Assembly: GCA_946534345.1 (NCBI GenBank)
Contig: CAMNCL010000007.1
Span: 1 to 49,915 of the forward strand
Reading direction: 5' to 3'
Length of the DNA stretch: 49,915 nucleotides
Source of the DNA: an uncultured Caryophanales bacterium
GTDB lineage: Bacteria; Bacillota_I; Bacilli_A; RF39; UBA660
How positions within the stretch are numbered: position 1 is the first letter of the stretch; every line of letters starts with the position of its first letter. The notes under the pieces were generated by a model, which worked only from the letters and a program-made list of their open reading frames with translations, did no database searches and was not told the DNA's origin. Shown here piece after piece: positions 10,101-18,112 of the stretch. The position numbers were made by a program, and so were the translations under genes.

Positions 10101-10223
10101 ATCTTCTTGTTTCTTGGCCCTAGTAATTAATCTTGATGAAGCAGTGATTGCGATAACACTTAGTACACCTAAAATAACAATAGCTGCAAGTAACTCAATC
10201 ATTGTAAAACCATTTTTTTTCAT
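7182..10223 (-). CDS. Giant pilin-like surface protein with Cys-rich C-terminus
   Basis: The 1013-residue product opens with a class III (prepilin) signal, KKNGFTMIELLAAIVILG, with the expected cleavage G|F and Glu at +5, then a hydrophobic helix. Ordinary pilins have about 150 residues. The rest is a chain of extracellular modules with paired cysteines and repeated D-(K/N)-AGN motifs (DNAGNV, DKAGNC, DKAGNV, DIAGNT), like bacterial Ig-like repeats. The last ~100 residues hold at least 16 cysteines, including a CCC run, and many Lys/Ser. It is last in a three-gene operon after 10755 and 10246. It probably lies outside the membrane, inserted through or displayed by a pilin-type apparatus; no prepilin peptidase or assembly ATPase is in the window. 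Confidence 0.75.
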   Translation of the reverse strand: MKKNGFTMIELLAAIVILGVLSVIAITASSRLITRAKKQEDNQYEKSLLISAESYMQDNKAQLPKTIGERKVINAHTLKDKRYLKEDKGGCVNVYKKTKTEYSYEVDMDCKGRCTTNHKPTFKAYFTDDTLKELNNAEILSNIKRAKVYVRITGGVDSSKKLAISGYNYSIYASDSEHGEHEVYNSGSLNGNNKTEITITRPITDYVDITGLTNFKIKVEAINEYGCSASSGASQGYKDPIPPTCTNISNQAKEGEWINKTSSLARVITATCEDGNGSGCIRPTFTRTWPNDEQEAAEWAYIQISDNAGNVNLINSVVNPVDLCQATPVDILEDGSTNLCRVRVNVDKITPTIKLTGAYAANSNGGKSGANMYKQGSITIDDKTVGANGVIKVDQFNNLVNTWMNNEKYPHGVVFEIEMSDNLHMDTWSWKTNPPGLTTTNGAAYTNYSNRNEYVKKITSTSGTANCGKLTEKILVGFKDEGMRSGELTLRDAADNKVTLIISANLDRTAPAKPTVSYKKATSGSNYTPGTAVSNWSTETIKSFVSGAVGGDISGWDSFKYFYRKQNGKNNTEATTEATLAPAATGSTTKANPGNEIKNLAGYEIKDEGRHLFRYKSCDKAGNCSDYTGPDTIKIDTKPPACSAKTTYSQGATLSSGWLGKNETATVTQVCTEANVDYGSGCDYSSISHYNYLVDIDTNQAGAEGNGKGGSIKDKAGNVNNSCPANQTIRIDHTSPKCVTTGDSKTWKKTKTIKRSCTDPKDSATGKVSSGCTSSSTKSFKFAKKDATVSTKDKVYQTYKFPQYGIADIAGNTNTCPSETKDVFVDGRVPNCEGKKSKRYTEGGVTIKYTCDDLYGKLAGVGVKTCPKTQTGIKKTQKKKANDKLEHEMTCKVEVNSRKEYKKRTCKTCDSCKKAPCASWSTSCSYSVKTASTCYRKGNKHPVAPSFCGNHVNTDASMCCCTESSYCSSRKRSCSKCGCAKWSGYSKNWSTKNHCPHYKNSKTCQQKSRTVYY

Positions 10224-10245
10224 GTTATACCTCCTATGATAGTTA

Positions 10246-10743
10246 TTATTTATTATCTTTTATTGCTTTTATTTCTTGTCTTGATAATTTACTAAGTGTA
10301 AAATCCTCAACACTACTAAAATCGGCCCCTTTATATCTAATGGTAACTAATTCTTCCTTTTGTGGTTCTAATTCACTATATGAAAGTACTAAACTTTTAC
10401 CATCAACTAGTAATTTTAAATACCCACTTTTTACTTCAGAAGTTTTATTAATAATCATACATTCTACTCTTCCTACTTTGTCATTATTATAAAAAGTAGT
10501 ATTAGTTAGACATATATCATTTAGACAATGTTCTGCTTTCATATTATCATTAGTAATTATCTTTGTCCCAGGCATTTCTACTACCTTTTCACTGATAATA
10601 TAATTATTCTTAACTGTATCTTCTTCTAGATTGTTTTCATCATAAGTTATTACCGATAAAATCACTGTAATAATAAATATAACAACCATTATGATTAATA
10701 ATATCATTATCTTGTCTATTTTCTTTTCATTATTATCTTTCAT
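10246..10743 (-). CDS. Small bitopic membrane protein between pilin-like genes
   Basis: This 165-residue protein has a short Lys-rich cytoplasmic start, one transmembrane helix (about 11-30, IMILLIIMVVIFIITVILS) and an extracytoplasmic domain of about 130 residues predicted to be beta-rich. Three cysteines are visible (EHCLNDICLT and VECMI). No family is recognised. It starts 11 bases after the upstream 1397-residue gene and ends 22 bases before the 1013-residue gene, so it is almost certainly in the same transcript. It may be an assembly partner or anchor for the two large pilin-like proteins; that is inference from context. Confidence 0.7.
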   Translation of the reverse strand: MKDNNEKKIDKIMILLIIMVVIFIITVILSVITYDENNLEEDTVKNNYIISEKVVEMPGTKIITNDNMKAEHCLNDICLTNTTFYNNDKVGRVECMIINKTSEVKSGYLKLLVDGKSLVLSYSELEPQKEELVTIRYKGADFSSVEDFTLSKLSRQEIKAIKDNK

Positions 10744-10754
10744 CTAATCACTCC

Positions 10755-13700
10755 TTAATCCATTACTCTAACATATGGAATGTTGGAGTTCTCATTGTAT
10801 AAATATTGATCTGGATGCATATTATATTCACCTGGGAAAACATATTCATTAGTTGGTTCTAGAACAATTCTATCACTAAGGGAATCATATGAAGTTGTAT
10901 ATACTATATAGTATTCTTTAGTTTTTTCGACAAGTGTTTCTCCTGTTTCTTCATCTATATAGTTAAATGTCTCATATTTTTCTCTAGGGAAAGTATGCTT
11001 AGTTAATCCAATAGCTTTAGTCAAATATTTATTATCCGAACTACTGTTAGCATTATAGAAACAGTCTTTGAACGAACAATTAGCTGTATAATCTTCGACC
11101 TGTTCATTACCAGAGTCATCTCTTCCAATGCAGCTCTTACTTGGATTAAATTTATCTTTATAGAATAAACGCTTTTTATAATAAGCAAGGATTCCTGTAG
11201 TATCTTCTACAACTCCAGATAAATCTTCTTCTCCTGTCTCCTCACCCGGGTCCTCTTCCTCTTCATCTTCTTCATCAGAAGTTTTTGGAGCACCATAGTA
11301 ACATTGTCCACCTTTAGATCCACATCTTTTACCAGATATGGCAATATTATTAGGTTTAGTATTATCTAATGTGTATTCTGTTTTTTCAACAACACTTTCT
11401 GGACTTCGACACTCAACATATGGAGATGCAATAAATTCCATTCCTTCAGACTTATTGCCATGTGAATCTTCAACGAAAGCATAATAAACATCTTTGGTTA
11501 TTTTAGTATCACTTATATAATATAAATGCTCTGGCTCAACAAAATATACTAATCCTGACTTTTGATCAGTTCCATCAAACCCACTTCCATCTTGTTTACC
11601 AATAAAAGTACAAGTATTAACATCATCCACTTTTGTAACACATATTTTATAAGTATCATAGGCATCTCTTGCGATAATAGCTACTTTAATATAATTACCT
11701 GTAACTGTATTCCAAGGCCCTGTAACATAACCATTTAATGACATTGGTAATGTTGAATCTTCTTCAACTGCTTCTCCCATACCATTTTGATACGTAGCAT
11801 TTATATCATAAATAGTAGGAGCTTCATCGTTATGTATTTTATATGTAATAGCTTTTGATGTACTTGTAAGACCCAAACTGTTTCTTACAATAGAATAAAT
11901 TGTATATTCTTGACCATTATAGGATGGCGCATTAAAGTGAATTGGAAATTCTTCAGCATATGGTTTATATCCAGTACAAGTATAATTATCATTACTGTTA
12001 GCCCTCTTATAGCAAATATTAACTTCTAAGTTCACTGAATCTTCATATTCATCAACTGCCAACACTTTATATATAGCATCAACTGAATTATAATTCTTTC
12101 CTTCTGCTTCATCTCCCCTAAACTCTACATTTACATCAGATTGTATATTAGGATATAGTTCATCTCCTTCAGAAGCTTCACTTTCGGTAGCTTCTTTATC
12201 AAGTAACTGAGGAGGGTTTGCATTATACAAAGTATATTTCTTACTAACATGAGTAACTAATCCACCTGAGTCAAGAACAAATATATGAAGAGTTTTTGTT
12301 TCTCCTAAGTAAGGGTTCTGTTTTCCTTTGTTGAAAGTATATGTTTGATCTCCACTTAAATAATCTTTATATAATATATAATTCTTACTATTAGTATCTC
12401 TACAGTCAGATTCGTTTTCAGAAATACATATTTTCATATCACCCGAAACAAATTCACTTTCTTCATCATCGCCATCATCAGATATTTTATCAACGTCATC
12501 TAAAACTTCAAAAATAAGATTTACTTCAGCATTTTTATTTGAAATAATATTTCCTTCTGCATCTCTTTTAATAAATGGACATTTATAATTTGTTTCACAG
12601 TCAGATGCTGGAACAATATTAAAATCATTATCCTTTGTAGTTTGAGCACCTGATTCTCCGTCACCAACATCAACATAATAAATTTCAGGAGGTTTATTAG
12701 TATAGACTTCATACTCTACAGTTTTAGTTGCGGCTAGAGAATATTTATCATATACTTTGAAAATAATTTTTCTTTTTCCACCATCATACTCTCCGGCAAT
12801 TCTATATGGTATACCTTCAACGTTGTCATAATTTTCCAAACTTTTAATTTTTACATTTTCGTTATATCCTTCAGTCTCAATAGAATATTTCATCTCATTC
12901 ATATCTTCCATATCATCACTAGCATCCAAATAAATTCTTACATTCAAACTACTAGTCGCAGTGAATGATTCAAGATTAGATACTAAATCAAACTTATCTA
13001 TTGAAGGAGCTTTGTTTTTATAAACCTTATAAGTTTTATGATTTTCACTGTCTACTCCACTTGAAATACTATAGTTAGACTCACCATATGAGTCTTTTGC
13101 TATAACATAAAGGTTTCTAGTATTACCATCATATGTACCAGAAAAAGTATATTCATATCCTTCTTTATAGTTAGAATACTTTTTAAAGTTTGCCGAATTA
13201 TTACAATCAGCTTTGTTTTCTGACACACATACAAGAATTTTATCATCTACATCTTTGTAATCAATATCATCAAAAACATCAAAGTTCACTGTAGCATTAA
13301 GTTTACCTCCTGCTGTTTCAACTGGACATTTTTCAACATTCTTACAACCATAACCGTTACTAGTAATTGAAATATTTTTAACTCTTGGTGCTTTGTTTTT
13401 ATATACATTATATGTAATTGGAGTATAAGCAGTTTCATGATTGCATTCATCTATTAACGATACTGTTATATTTCTAGGTTTACCATCATATTCTCCACTT
13501 AATTTAAACATTATTCCTTCCTGGTTATATGGATATATTTCATTAGTAGATCCTTCGCGAATTCTAACTCTTAAATTAGAATCACTAGTCACATCATCAC
13601 TACCATTAACAACTACTCTAACATTTAAGCTATTAAAACTAGTCTCAGTAGATTGAATATCAACTGGTTTTTTAGAAGCAAATTTAGGAGCAGCATCTGT

Positions 13701-14948
13701 ATGTAGCTTATATGGCAAAGTTATTTCAGATGTAGCACCCAAACTATCTTTAGCAAATACTTTTAGTGAATATTCTTGGCCATTCAAAGCACACTTATTC
13801 TGATTAAATGTATGGTAAATATCCGATTTAATTAGCTCAGAATACTTTTCATATTTATCACATGTCTTAGCAGTATCAGTTACCTTTTCAGAATAACATA
13901 CTTGAATTTTATCATTAGTATCAATATCATCTGAAATAGCTAAATTTAGTAAAGCTGTTCCCATATTAACACTATCAACAGGTCTTCTTAATAGTTTTGT
14001 CTCTTCACCAAAAACAGGTGGTTCATTGGTATGAAGTTTATAGTCTAACTTCACCTTACCAGTATTTCCATCAGGATCTTTAACCACAATGTATAGTGTT
14101 ACATTAGGTTTTTTATAATAATCATATCCCATCTTATCAAATTCAAATTTCTTAATAAAGGTATTCTTATCTCCATATTTTTCTTTTATAGCAGCTGATT
14201 CATCATATTTTTTATCGGAAATATAAACTGATAAATCACTTAGAGCTGTATCTTTATCCTCAACAGTTAAACTAAGAGTTGTATCTAATGAATTAAATGG
14301 TTTTCCAGAAGTTGATCTCAATACAGCATTAATAATTTCTGGGCTAGCTAAACCTCCAATTGAAGCATCATCATCCATTGCTACATCATGATAAATATGC
14401 TCGATAGCACTAACATATTCAGGTTCAGCTTTTGAACCTAATTGATTATTAATATAATTAGTTTGTAAATTGTTTTTAACCCTTACTAACTCATTATTAC
14501 CTATATTTTTAACATACTTAGTTGAATTATAACTTTGAAGTGATTCACTTCTAATTAAAGGTATACCTATATAGCTACCATTTTTTAATTTTTCTACTAT
14601 TGCTACAGAATATTCTAGGTTCCCATTATCATTATTTTTTACCACAACATAAGAAGCATCTCTAACGTATTCACCTTCATTAGGAGAGGTTCTAAAATCA
14701 TTACCTGATAGATAAGCCATACTGACTATAATACAGTCTCCTTGATCTGGTTTTTCGATTGTACTATTTGCAGATTTTAATGTATATTCCACTTTTGAGA
14801 CTAGTTTTTTGGCATCATTAACATACATTTTTTGTTTATTCCTACTTACAGTACTAGTAAGTAGAGGAATTCCTAATCCAAACAGTATTCCTAGTATAAC
14901 GATTGTAGCCAATAATTCAATTAATGTAAATCCAATATTTTTTTTCAT
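10755..14948 (-). CDS. Giant pilin-like protein with seven extracellular repeats
   Basis: The 1397-residue product begins with a prepilin signal, KKNIGFTLIELLATIVILG (G|F cleavage, Glu at +5), then a hydrophobic helix. A pilin-like region of about 200 residues follows. After it come about seven modules of roughly 100-150 residues, each opening with a PP/AP boundary (NEPPVF, DAAPKF, NKAPRV, NKAPSI, NKPPEI, ANPPQL, DEAPTI). Most contain a conserved YTFSGxYDGxxR-type strand, often with CVSE and paired Cys, and a closing Y-x-(V/L)-Y/H strand. This resembles cadherin- or Ig-like stalks. An acidic Glu/Asp run (EEDEEEEDPGEETGEED) precedes a Cys-containing C-terminal part. It is the first gene of the operon; AAGGAG precedes the ATG. 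Confidence 0.78.
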   Translation of the reverse strand: MKKNIGFTLIELLATIVILGILFGLGIPLLTSTVSRNKQKMYVNDAKKLVSKVEYTLKSANSTIEKPDQGDCIIVSMAYLSGNDFRTSPNEGEYVRDASYVVVKNNDNGNLEYSVAIVEKLKNGSYIGIPLIRSESLQSYNSTKYVKNIGNNELVRVKNNLQTNYINNQLGSKAEPEYVSAIEHIYHDVAMDDDASIGGLASPEIINAVLRSTSGKPFNSLDTTLSLTVEDKDTALSDLSVYISDKKYDESAAIKEKYGDKNTFIKKFEFDKMGYDYYKKPNVTLYIVVKDPDGNTGKVKLDYKLHTNEPPVFGEETKLLRRPVDSVNMGTALLNLAISDDIDTNDKIQVCYSEKVTDTAKTCDKYEKYSELIKSDIYHTFNQNKCALNGQEYSLKVFAKDSLGATSEITLPYKLHTDAAPKFASKKPVDIQSTETSFNSLNVRVVVNGSDDVTSDSNLRVRIREGSTNEIYPYNQEGIMFKLSGEYDGKPRNITVSLIDECNHETAYTPITYNVYKNKAPRVKNISITSNGYGCKNVEKCPVETAGGKLNATVNFDVFDDIDYKDVDDKILVCVSENKADCNNSANFKKYSNYKEGYEYTFSGTYDGNTRNLYVIAKDSYGESNYSISSGVDSENHKTYKVYKNKAPSIDKFDLVSNLESFTATSSLNVRIYLDASDDMEDMNEMKYSIETEGYNENVKIKSLENYDNVEGIPYRIAGEYDGGKRKIIFKVYDKYSLAATKTVEYEVYTNKPPEIYYVDVGDGESGAQTTKDNDFNIVPASDCETNYKCPFIKRDAEGNIISNKNAEVNLIFEVLDDVDKISDDGDDEESEFVSGDMKICISENESDCRDTNSKNYILYKDYLSGDQTYTFNKGKQNPYLGETKTLHIFVLDSGGLVTHVSKKYTLYNANPPQLLDKEATESEASEGDELYPNIQSDVNVEFRGDEAEGKNYNSVDAIYKVLAVDEYEDSVNLEVNICYKRANSNDNYTCTGYKPYAEEFPIHFNAPSYNGQEYTIYSIVRNSLGLTSTSKAITYKIHNDEAPTIYDINATYQNGMGEAVEEDSTLPMSLNGYVTGPWNTVTGNYIKVAIIARDAYDTYKICVTKVDDVNTCTFIGKQDGSGFDGTDQKSGLVYFVEPEHLYYISDTKITKDVYYAFVEDSHGNKSEGMEFIASPYVECRSPESVVEKTEYTLDNTKPNNIAISGKRCGSKGGQCYYGAPKTSDEEDEEEEDPGEETGEEDLSGVVEDTTGILAYYKKRLFYKDKFNPSKSCIGRDDSGNEQVEDYTANCSFKDCFYNANSSSDNKYLTKAIGLTKHTFPREKYETFNYIDEETGETLVEKTKEYYIVYTTSYDSLSDRIVLEPTNEYVFPGEYNMHPDQYLYNENSNIPYVRVMD

Positions 14949-14973
14949 GACGATAGCTCCTTATTATGACATA

Positions 14974-15002
14974 ATTGTATCACGTAAATCTTTTATTTAC
15001 AA
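14974..15002 (-). promoter_or_regulatory. Promoter of the giant pilin-like operon
   Basis: On the minus strand TTGTAA (15002-14997), a 17-bp spacer and TACAAT (14979-14974) preceded by TGA form a good sigma-A promoter with extended -10. It lies directly after the terminator of the 3D-domain gene. Confidence 0.6.
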
Positions 15003-15003
15003 C

Positions 15004-15028
15004 AAAAAAAGGAGGATTTAACCTCCTT
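15004..15028 (-). terminator. Terminator of the 3D-domain gene
   Basis: On the minus strand AAGGAGG-TTAAAT-CCTCCTT is followed by a T-run (15008-15004). The stop codon of the 15027 gene overlaps the left arm. Confidence 0.85.
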
Positions 15029-15671
15029 AATAACCATATCTTAAAATTTCAAAAGTTAAGTTATAATGTGTTCCAAATCTCGATGCTTCTGCTTCATTTG
15101 TACAAAGTAAATCAAACATAAATCTTCTACCTATTCCAATGTTACCTCCACGGTCCATTACAATAGCATTAAAGTCATTTCCAACGCCCTTAATTCTAAC
15201 TATAGTTCCAAAAGGATATTTTTTGTCTCCTGCAACTATTCTAACGTTACCATATTTACTATCAGCATAAGTAATACTTTTAGTCGCATCAAAACCAGTT
15301 GCTAAATGACCACTACAACCATGACAATCAGGTCCATAAGCAGACATTGTACCAGTTTGTGTTTCTAATACATCACTTATTACCTTTGCTTCAACAATGT
15401 TTTCAGTGAATTTATCTTCTACTTTAGTAACTGATTCTTTAATTGTTTGTTCTGAAGTATCTTCAGTTTCCTCTTCTACCTTAGAATCTTCTTTATCTTC
15501 TTTATCATCTTTAACTTCTTCTTTTCTAAGAGTAATTTGTCTTAATTCACTTGTTTTAACTACTTTAGTATTATGCTTAGTAGAAATATTCTTATATTTA
15601 GGTTGAATACTAAGAGAAGCAACAATCGCGATAACTAAAACTATATTAATAATTATATATAATCGTTTCAT
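15027..15671 (-). CDS. Membrane-anchored 3D-domain cell-wall protein
   Basis: This 214-residue protein has an N-terminal signal/anchor helix (about 4-22), a Lys/Glu/Thr-rich linker (about 30-95) and a C-terminal 3D domain (about 105-212), a double-psi beta-barrel related to MltA and YabE/YuiC wall hydrolases. The conserved core AIVMDRGGNIGIGRRFMFDLL carries the Asp residues that name the domain; MSAYGPDCHGCSGHLATG marks its start. The family cleaves peptidoglycan glycan strands (lytic transglycosylase-like). It is expected outside the membrane. It precedes, and is separated by a terminator from, the pilin-like operon. Confidence 0.85.
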   Translation of the reverse strand: MKRLYIIINIVLVIAIVASLSIQPKYKNISTKHNTKVVKTSELRQITLRKEEVKDDKEDKEDSKVEEETEDTSEQTIKESVTKVEDKFTENIVEAKVISDVLETQTGTMSAYGPDCHGCSGHLATGFDATKSITYADSKYGNVRIVAGDKKYPFGTIVRIKGVGNDFNAIVMDRGGNIGIGRRFMFDLLCTNEAEASRFGTHYNLTFEILRYGY

Positions 15672-15723
15672 AATAAAACTCCTCGTATAATGATTTTATC
15701 ATTAATATGAAGAGTTTACAACA

Positions 15724-16608
15724 TTAATTATTTTGTCTTTTACATGTATAACCAGAAGCATTCATATTCTTTTCAATTGAATCCATATCTTGACCATTAG
15801 TATATTGTGGATTAGTACCACCTGCTTCTGTATAAGCTGAATCTAATCCTTCAGTATCTAAACTAGCATAATCAAAGTCTTGATTTTCTACTAATTTACC
15901 TTCAGAGTAATCACAAGTTACATTTACTCCAGTTACACTACTAGTGAATTCTTTAAGCATTTTACAACGATTAGCTAAATCATCCATAGTTTCTGCATCT
16001 AATGAAGGATCACCTTTTGTAGTAGTAGTATAATTTAACTTCTCTAATTTATTATTACTAAATCCAAATATTAGTTTATAATCTTTATCTAAATTAGCAG
16101 TATTTGTAGAGAATTCACAAACTAATTTACCAGTAGTTATTTTTTGAGCTACTTCTTCTTGGTTCTTACCTAATAGTTTATCAACAAGTGTAGTTACTTC
16201 TGGTAAGAATATAACAAATAGTATCAAGAAAATGAAGAACATTATTAAAGCTACTGTCTTTCCTTTACTTGGTGGAGTATATTGTACTTCCACTTTCTTT
16301 AAGTTTTCATTAACAAGTCCATTAGGATCCTCAGCCTTTGTAGGTGCAATATTACCTATAACGCCAGGATTTGTTGTTCTATCCACGAAATTAGGATCAA
16401 CTGGTTTTTCTTCTATTTGAATTGGACCATTTTCTGTTGGATTAGAAACACTTGGAGTAAGTGGTGCTTGGCTAGTTGGACTTGGTGCTGTATTAGTATT
16501 AGTATTAACCGCAGTTGGATCAACTATTGGTAATTCTTGAGTTCCATTTGTAGGTTGATTTGCAACCCCTGGAGTAACATTATTATTTAATTCACTATTA
16601 TTATCCAC
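15724..16608 (-). CDS. Bitopic membrane protein with disordered N-terminus
   Basis: The 294-residue product starts with about 120 residues rich in Asn, Pro, Thr and Val, probably disordered and cytoplasmic. One transmembrane helix follows (ALIMFFIFLILFVIFL, about 127-145), then an extracytoplasmic domain of about 140 residues with four cysteines (LVCEF, NRCKM, VTCDY, YTCKR), which could form two disulfides. No family is assigned; the domain is loosely similar in feel to YehR/DUF1307 lipoproteins. The start is GTG with AGGAG eight bases upstream. An extended -10 (16633-16641) lies directly before it. Confidence 0.7.
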   Translation of the reverse strand: MDNNSELNNNVTPGVANQPTNGTQELPIVDPTAVNTNTNTAPSPTSQAPLTPSVSNPTENGPIQIEEKPVDPNFVDRTTNPGVIGNIAPTKAEDPNGLVNENLKKVEVQYTPPSKGKTVALIMFFIFLILFVIFLPEVTTLVDKLLGKNQEEVAQKITTGKLVCEFSTNTANLDKDYKLIFGFSNNKLEKLNYTTTTKGDPSLDAETMDDLANRCKMLKEFTSSVTGVNVTCDYSEGKLVENQDFDYASLDTEGLDSAYTEAGGTNPQYTNGQDMDSIEKNMNASGYTCKRQNN

Positions 16609-16632
16609 ACAATCAACTCCTATTCTTTTTAA

Positions 16633-16641
16633 ATTATATCA
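16633..16641 (-). promoter_or_regulatory. Extended -10 promoter before the 16608 gene
   Basis: TGATATAAT is read on the minus strand. No convincing -35 is seen. It separates this gene from the rpe operon upstream. Confidence 0.45.
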
Positions 16642-16648
16642 CACTTAT

Positions 16649-17275
16649 TTATCTTAAACTAGATATTTTTTCTTGAAAATTATCACTTTTAATTATATAA
16701 CTACCAGATACTAAAACATCGGCATTACTACATTTATCTTTAGTAATATTATCTATTCCACCATCTACACTAACTAAAGCTTTAATATTATAAGAATTCA
16801 ATAGTTCTCTTAACTCTTTTAATTTATTTTCAGTATTTGGAATAAACTCTTGTCCACCTTTACCTGGATAAACACTCATAACTAATATATAATCTAAATA
16901 TGGTAAATATGGTATAAGAGTATTTACTTTAGTATCAGGAGATATTGCTAAACCACATTTAATTGAATAACTTTTTATAAGTTCTAAATCTTTGATAATA
17001 TCTTCTTCTATTTCTACATGAATAGTAATAAACTCTGTATTTAATTCTGCATATAAAGGTATGTATTTAGAAGGATCTTCTACCATTAAATGAACATCTA
17101 ATCTCTTAGAAGTATATTCATAAATATGTCTCATTTCTCTAAATGGCATAGTCTTATTCTCTACAAATTTACCATCCATAATATCCACATGAATATAATC
17201 AACATCAGTATCATTTAATGTAGATAAATCCTTAGGAATATTTTTACTACTTAGAAATGATGCACTAACTTTCAT
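16649..17275 (-). CDS. rpe: Ribulose-phosphate 3-epimerase
   Basis: This 208-residue TIM-barrel enzyme interconverts ribulose 5-phosphate and xylulose 5-phosphate in the pentose phosphate pathway. Family blocks are visible: SASFLSS near the N-terminus, HVDIMDGKFV with catalytic Asp and metal-binding His, DVHLMV, MSVYPGKGGQEF and VSVDGGI. A TTG at 17284 would extend the frame by three codons, but ATG 17275 has AGGAG nine bases upstream and is preferred. The start lies inside the end of rsgA, so translation is coupled. rsgA-rpe adjacency is typical of Bacillota. Confidence 0.95.
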   Translation of the reverse strand: MKVSASFLSSKNIPKDLSTLNDTDVDYIHVDIMDGKFVENKTMPFREMRHIYEYTSKRLDVHLMVEDPSKYIPLYAELNTEFITIHVEIEEDIIKDLELIKSYSIKCGLAISPDTKVNTLIPYLPYLDYILVMSVYPGKGGQEFIPNTENKLKELRELLNSYNIKALVSVDGGIDNITKDKCSNADVLVSGSYIIKSDNFQEKISSLR

Positions 17276-18104
17276 TCTTATCAACTCCTATAAAATTTAA
17301 ATAATTTAAATATCTACTCTCTAATATATTATTCTCTAAAACTTCCTTTTTTACAACACACTCTTTTTCATTAGTATGAGTACAATCTTTAAATGGACAT
17401 GGATAGTTCTTAAACTCTATAAAAGCATTTCTTATTTGTTCCTTACTATAATTAGTAAATTCTAATGAGGAAAATCCTGGAGTATCCATTACTTTTCCTC
17501 CCATGAATTCAAATAATTCTACTACTCTAGTAGTATGTCTTCCTCTACCTAAAGCATGAGATATTTCACCTGTATCTAAGTTCCAATCAGGATTTAATCT
17601 ATTAAGTAAAGTGCTTTTTCCTGCTCCTGTTTGTCCTGTAAATACACTAGTCTTATCTTTTAATAGCTTTTTCAATTTATCCAACTCAGTATTATAAACT
17701 ACTATATAACCTAAACTCTCATAGTACTTTAAAATATCTTCATACTTTTGAAATTCATTATCATCTACTAAATCTCTCTTAGTAATACAAATAATAGGTT
17801 TAACTTTATTTATTTCCATAAGCACAATGAATTTATCCAATAAATTAAGTGAAAAGTCTGGTTCTTTTAAACTAGTAATTAGAAATGCTTGATCTATATT
17901 ACTAACTTTTGGTCTATTAAAGGCATTTTTTCTTTCAAGTATTTTTTCAATCAATTTTTTCTCTTTACTGAAAAGAACATAATCTCCTACTACGGGAGTA
18001 ATATGTTCTTTTCTAAATATACCACGACATTTACAAGGATAAATCTCATTTTCATAACTTACGAAATATAAATCACTACTTATTTTAACAATTTGTCCTT
18101 TCAT
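17265..18104 (-). CDS. rsgA: Ribosome small-subunit GTPase RsgA
   Basis: RsgA (279 residues, usual length 290-300) is a late 30S assembly GTPase. Domains in order: N-terminal OB fold (1-65), circularly permuted GTPase with G4 (ITKRDLV) before the P-loop (FTGQTGAGKSTLLN) and G3 (DTPGF), and a C-terminal zinc knuckle (CPFKDCTHTNEKEC). The permuted G4-G1-G3 order is diagnostic. Starts 8 bases after prkC with AGGGGG upstream, and overlaps rpe. Confidence 0.97.
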   Translation of the reverse strand: MKGQIVKISSDLYFVSYENEIYPCKCRGIFRKEHITPVVGDYVLFSKEKKLIEKILERKNAFNRPKVSNIDQAFLITSLKEPDFSLNLLDKFIVLMEINKVKPIICITKRDLVDDNEFQKYEDILKYYESLGYIVVYNTELDKLKKLLKDKTSVFTGQTGAGKSTLLNRLNPDWNLDTGEISHALGRGRHTTRVVELFEFMGGKVMDTPGFSSLEFTNYSKEQIRNAFIEFKNYPCPFKDCTHTNEKECVVKKEVLENNILESRYLNYLNFIGVDKNES

Positions 18105-18112
18105 AAATCCCC

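Noticed and set aside
15691-15705. AATGAT-AAA-ATCATT hairpin before the 3D-domain gene
   Set aside because: The stem is only six AT-rich pairs with no T-run, too weak to call a terminator.
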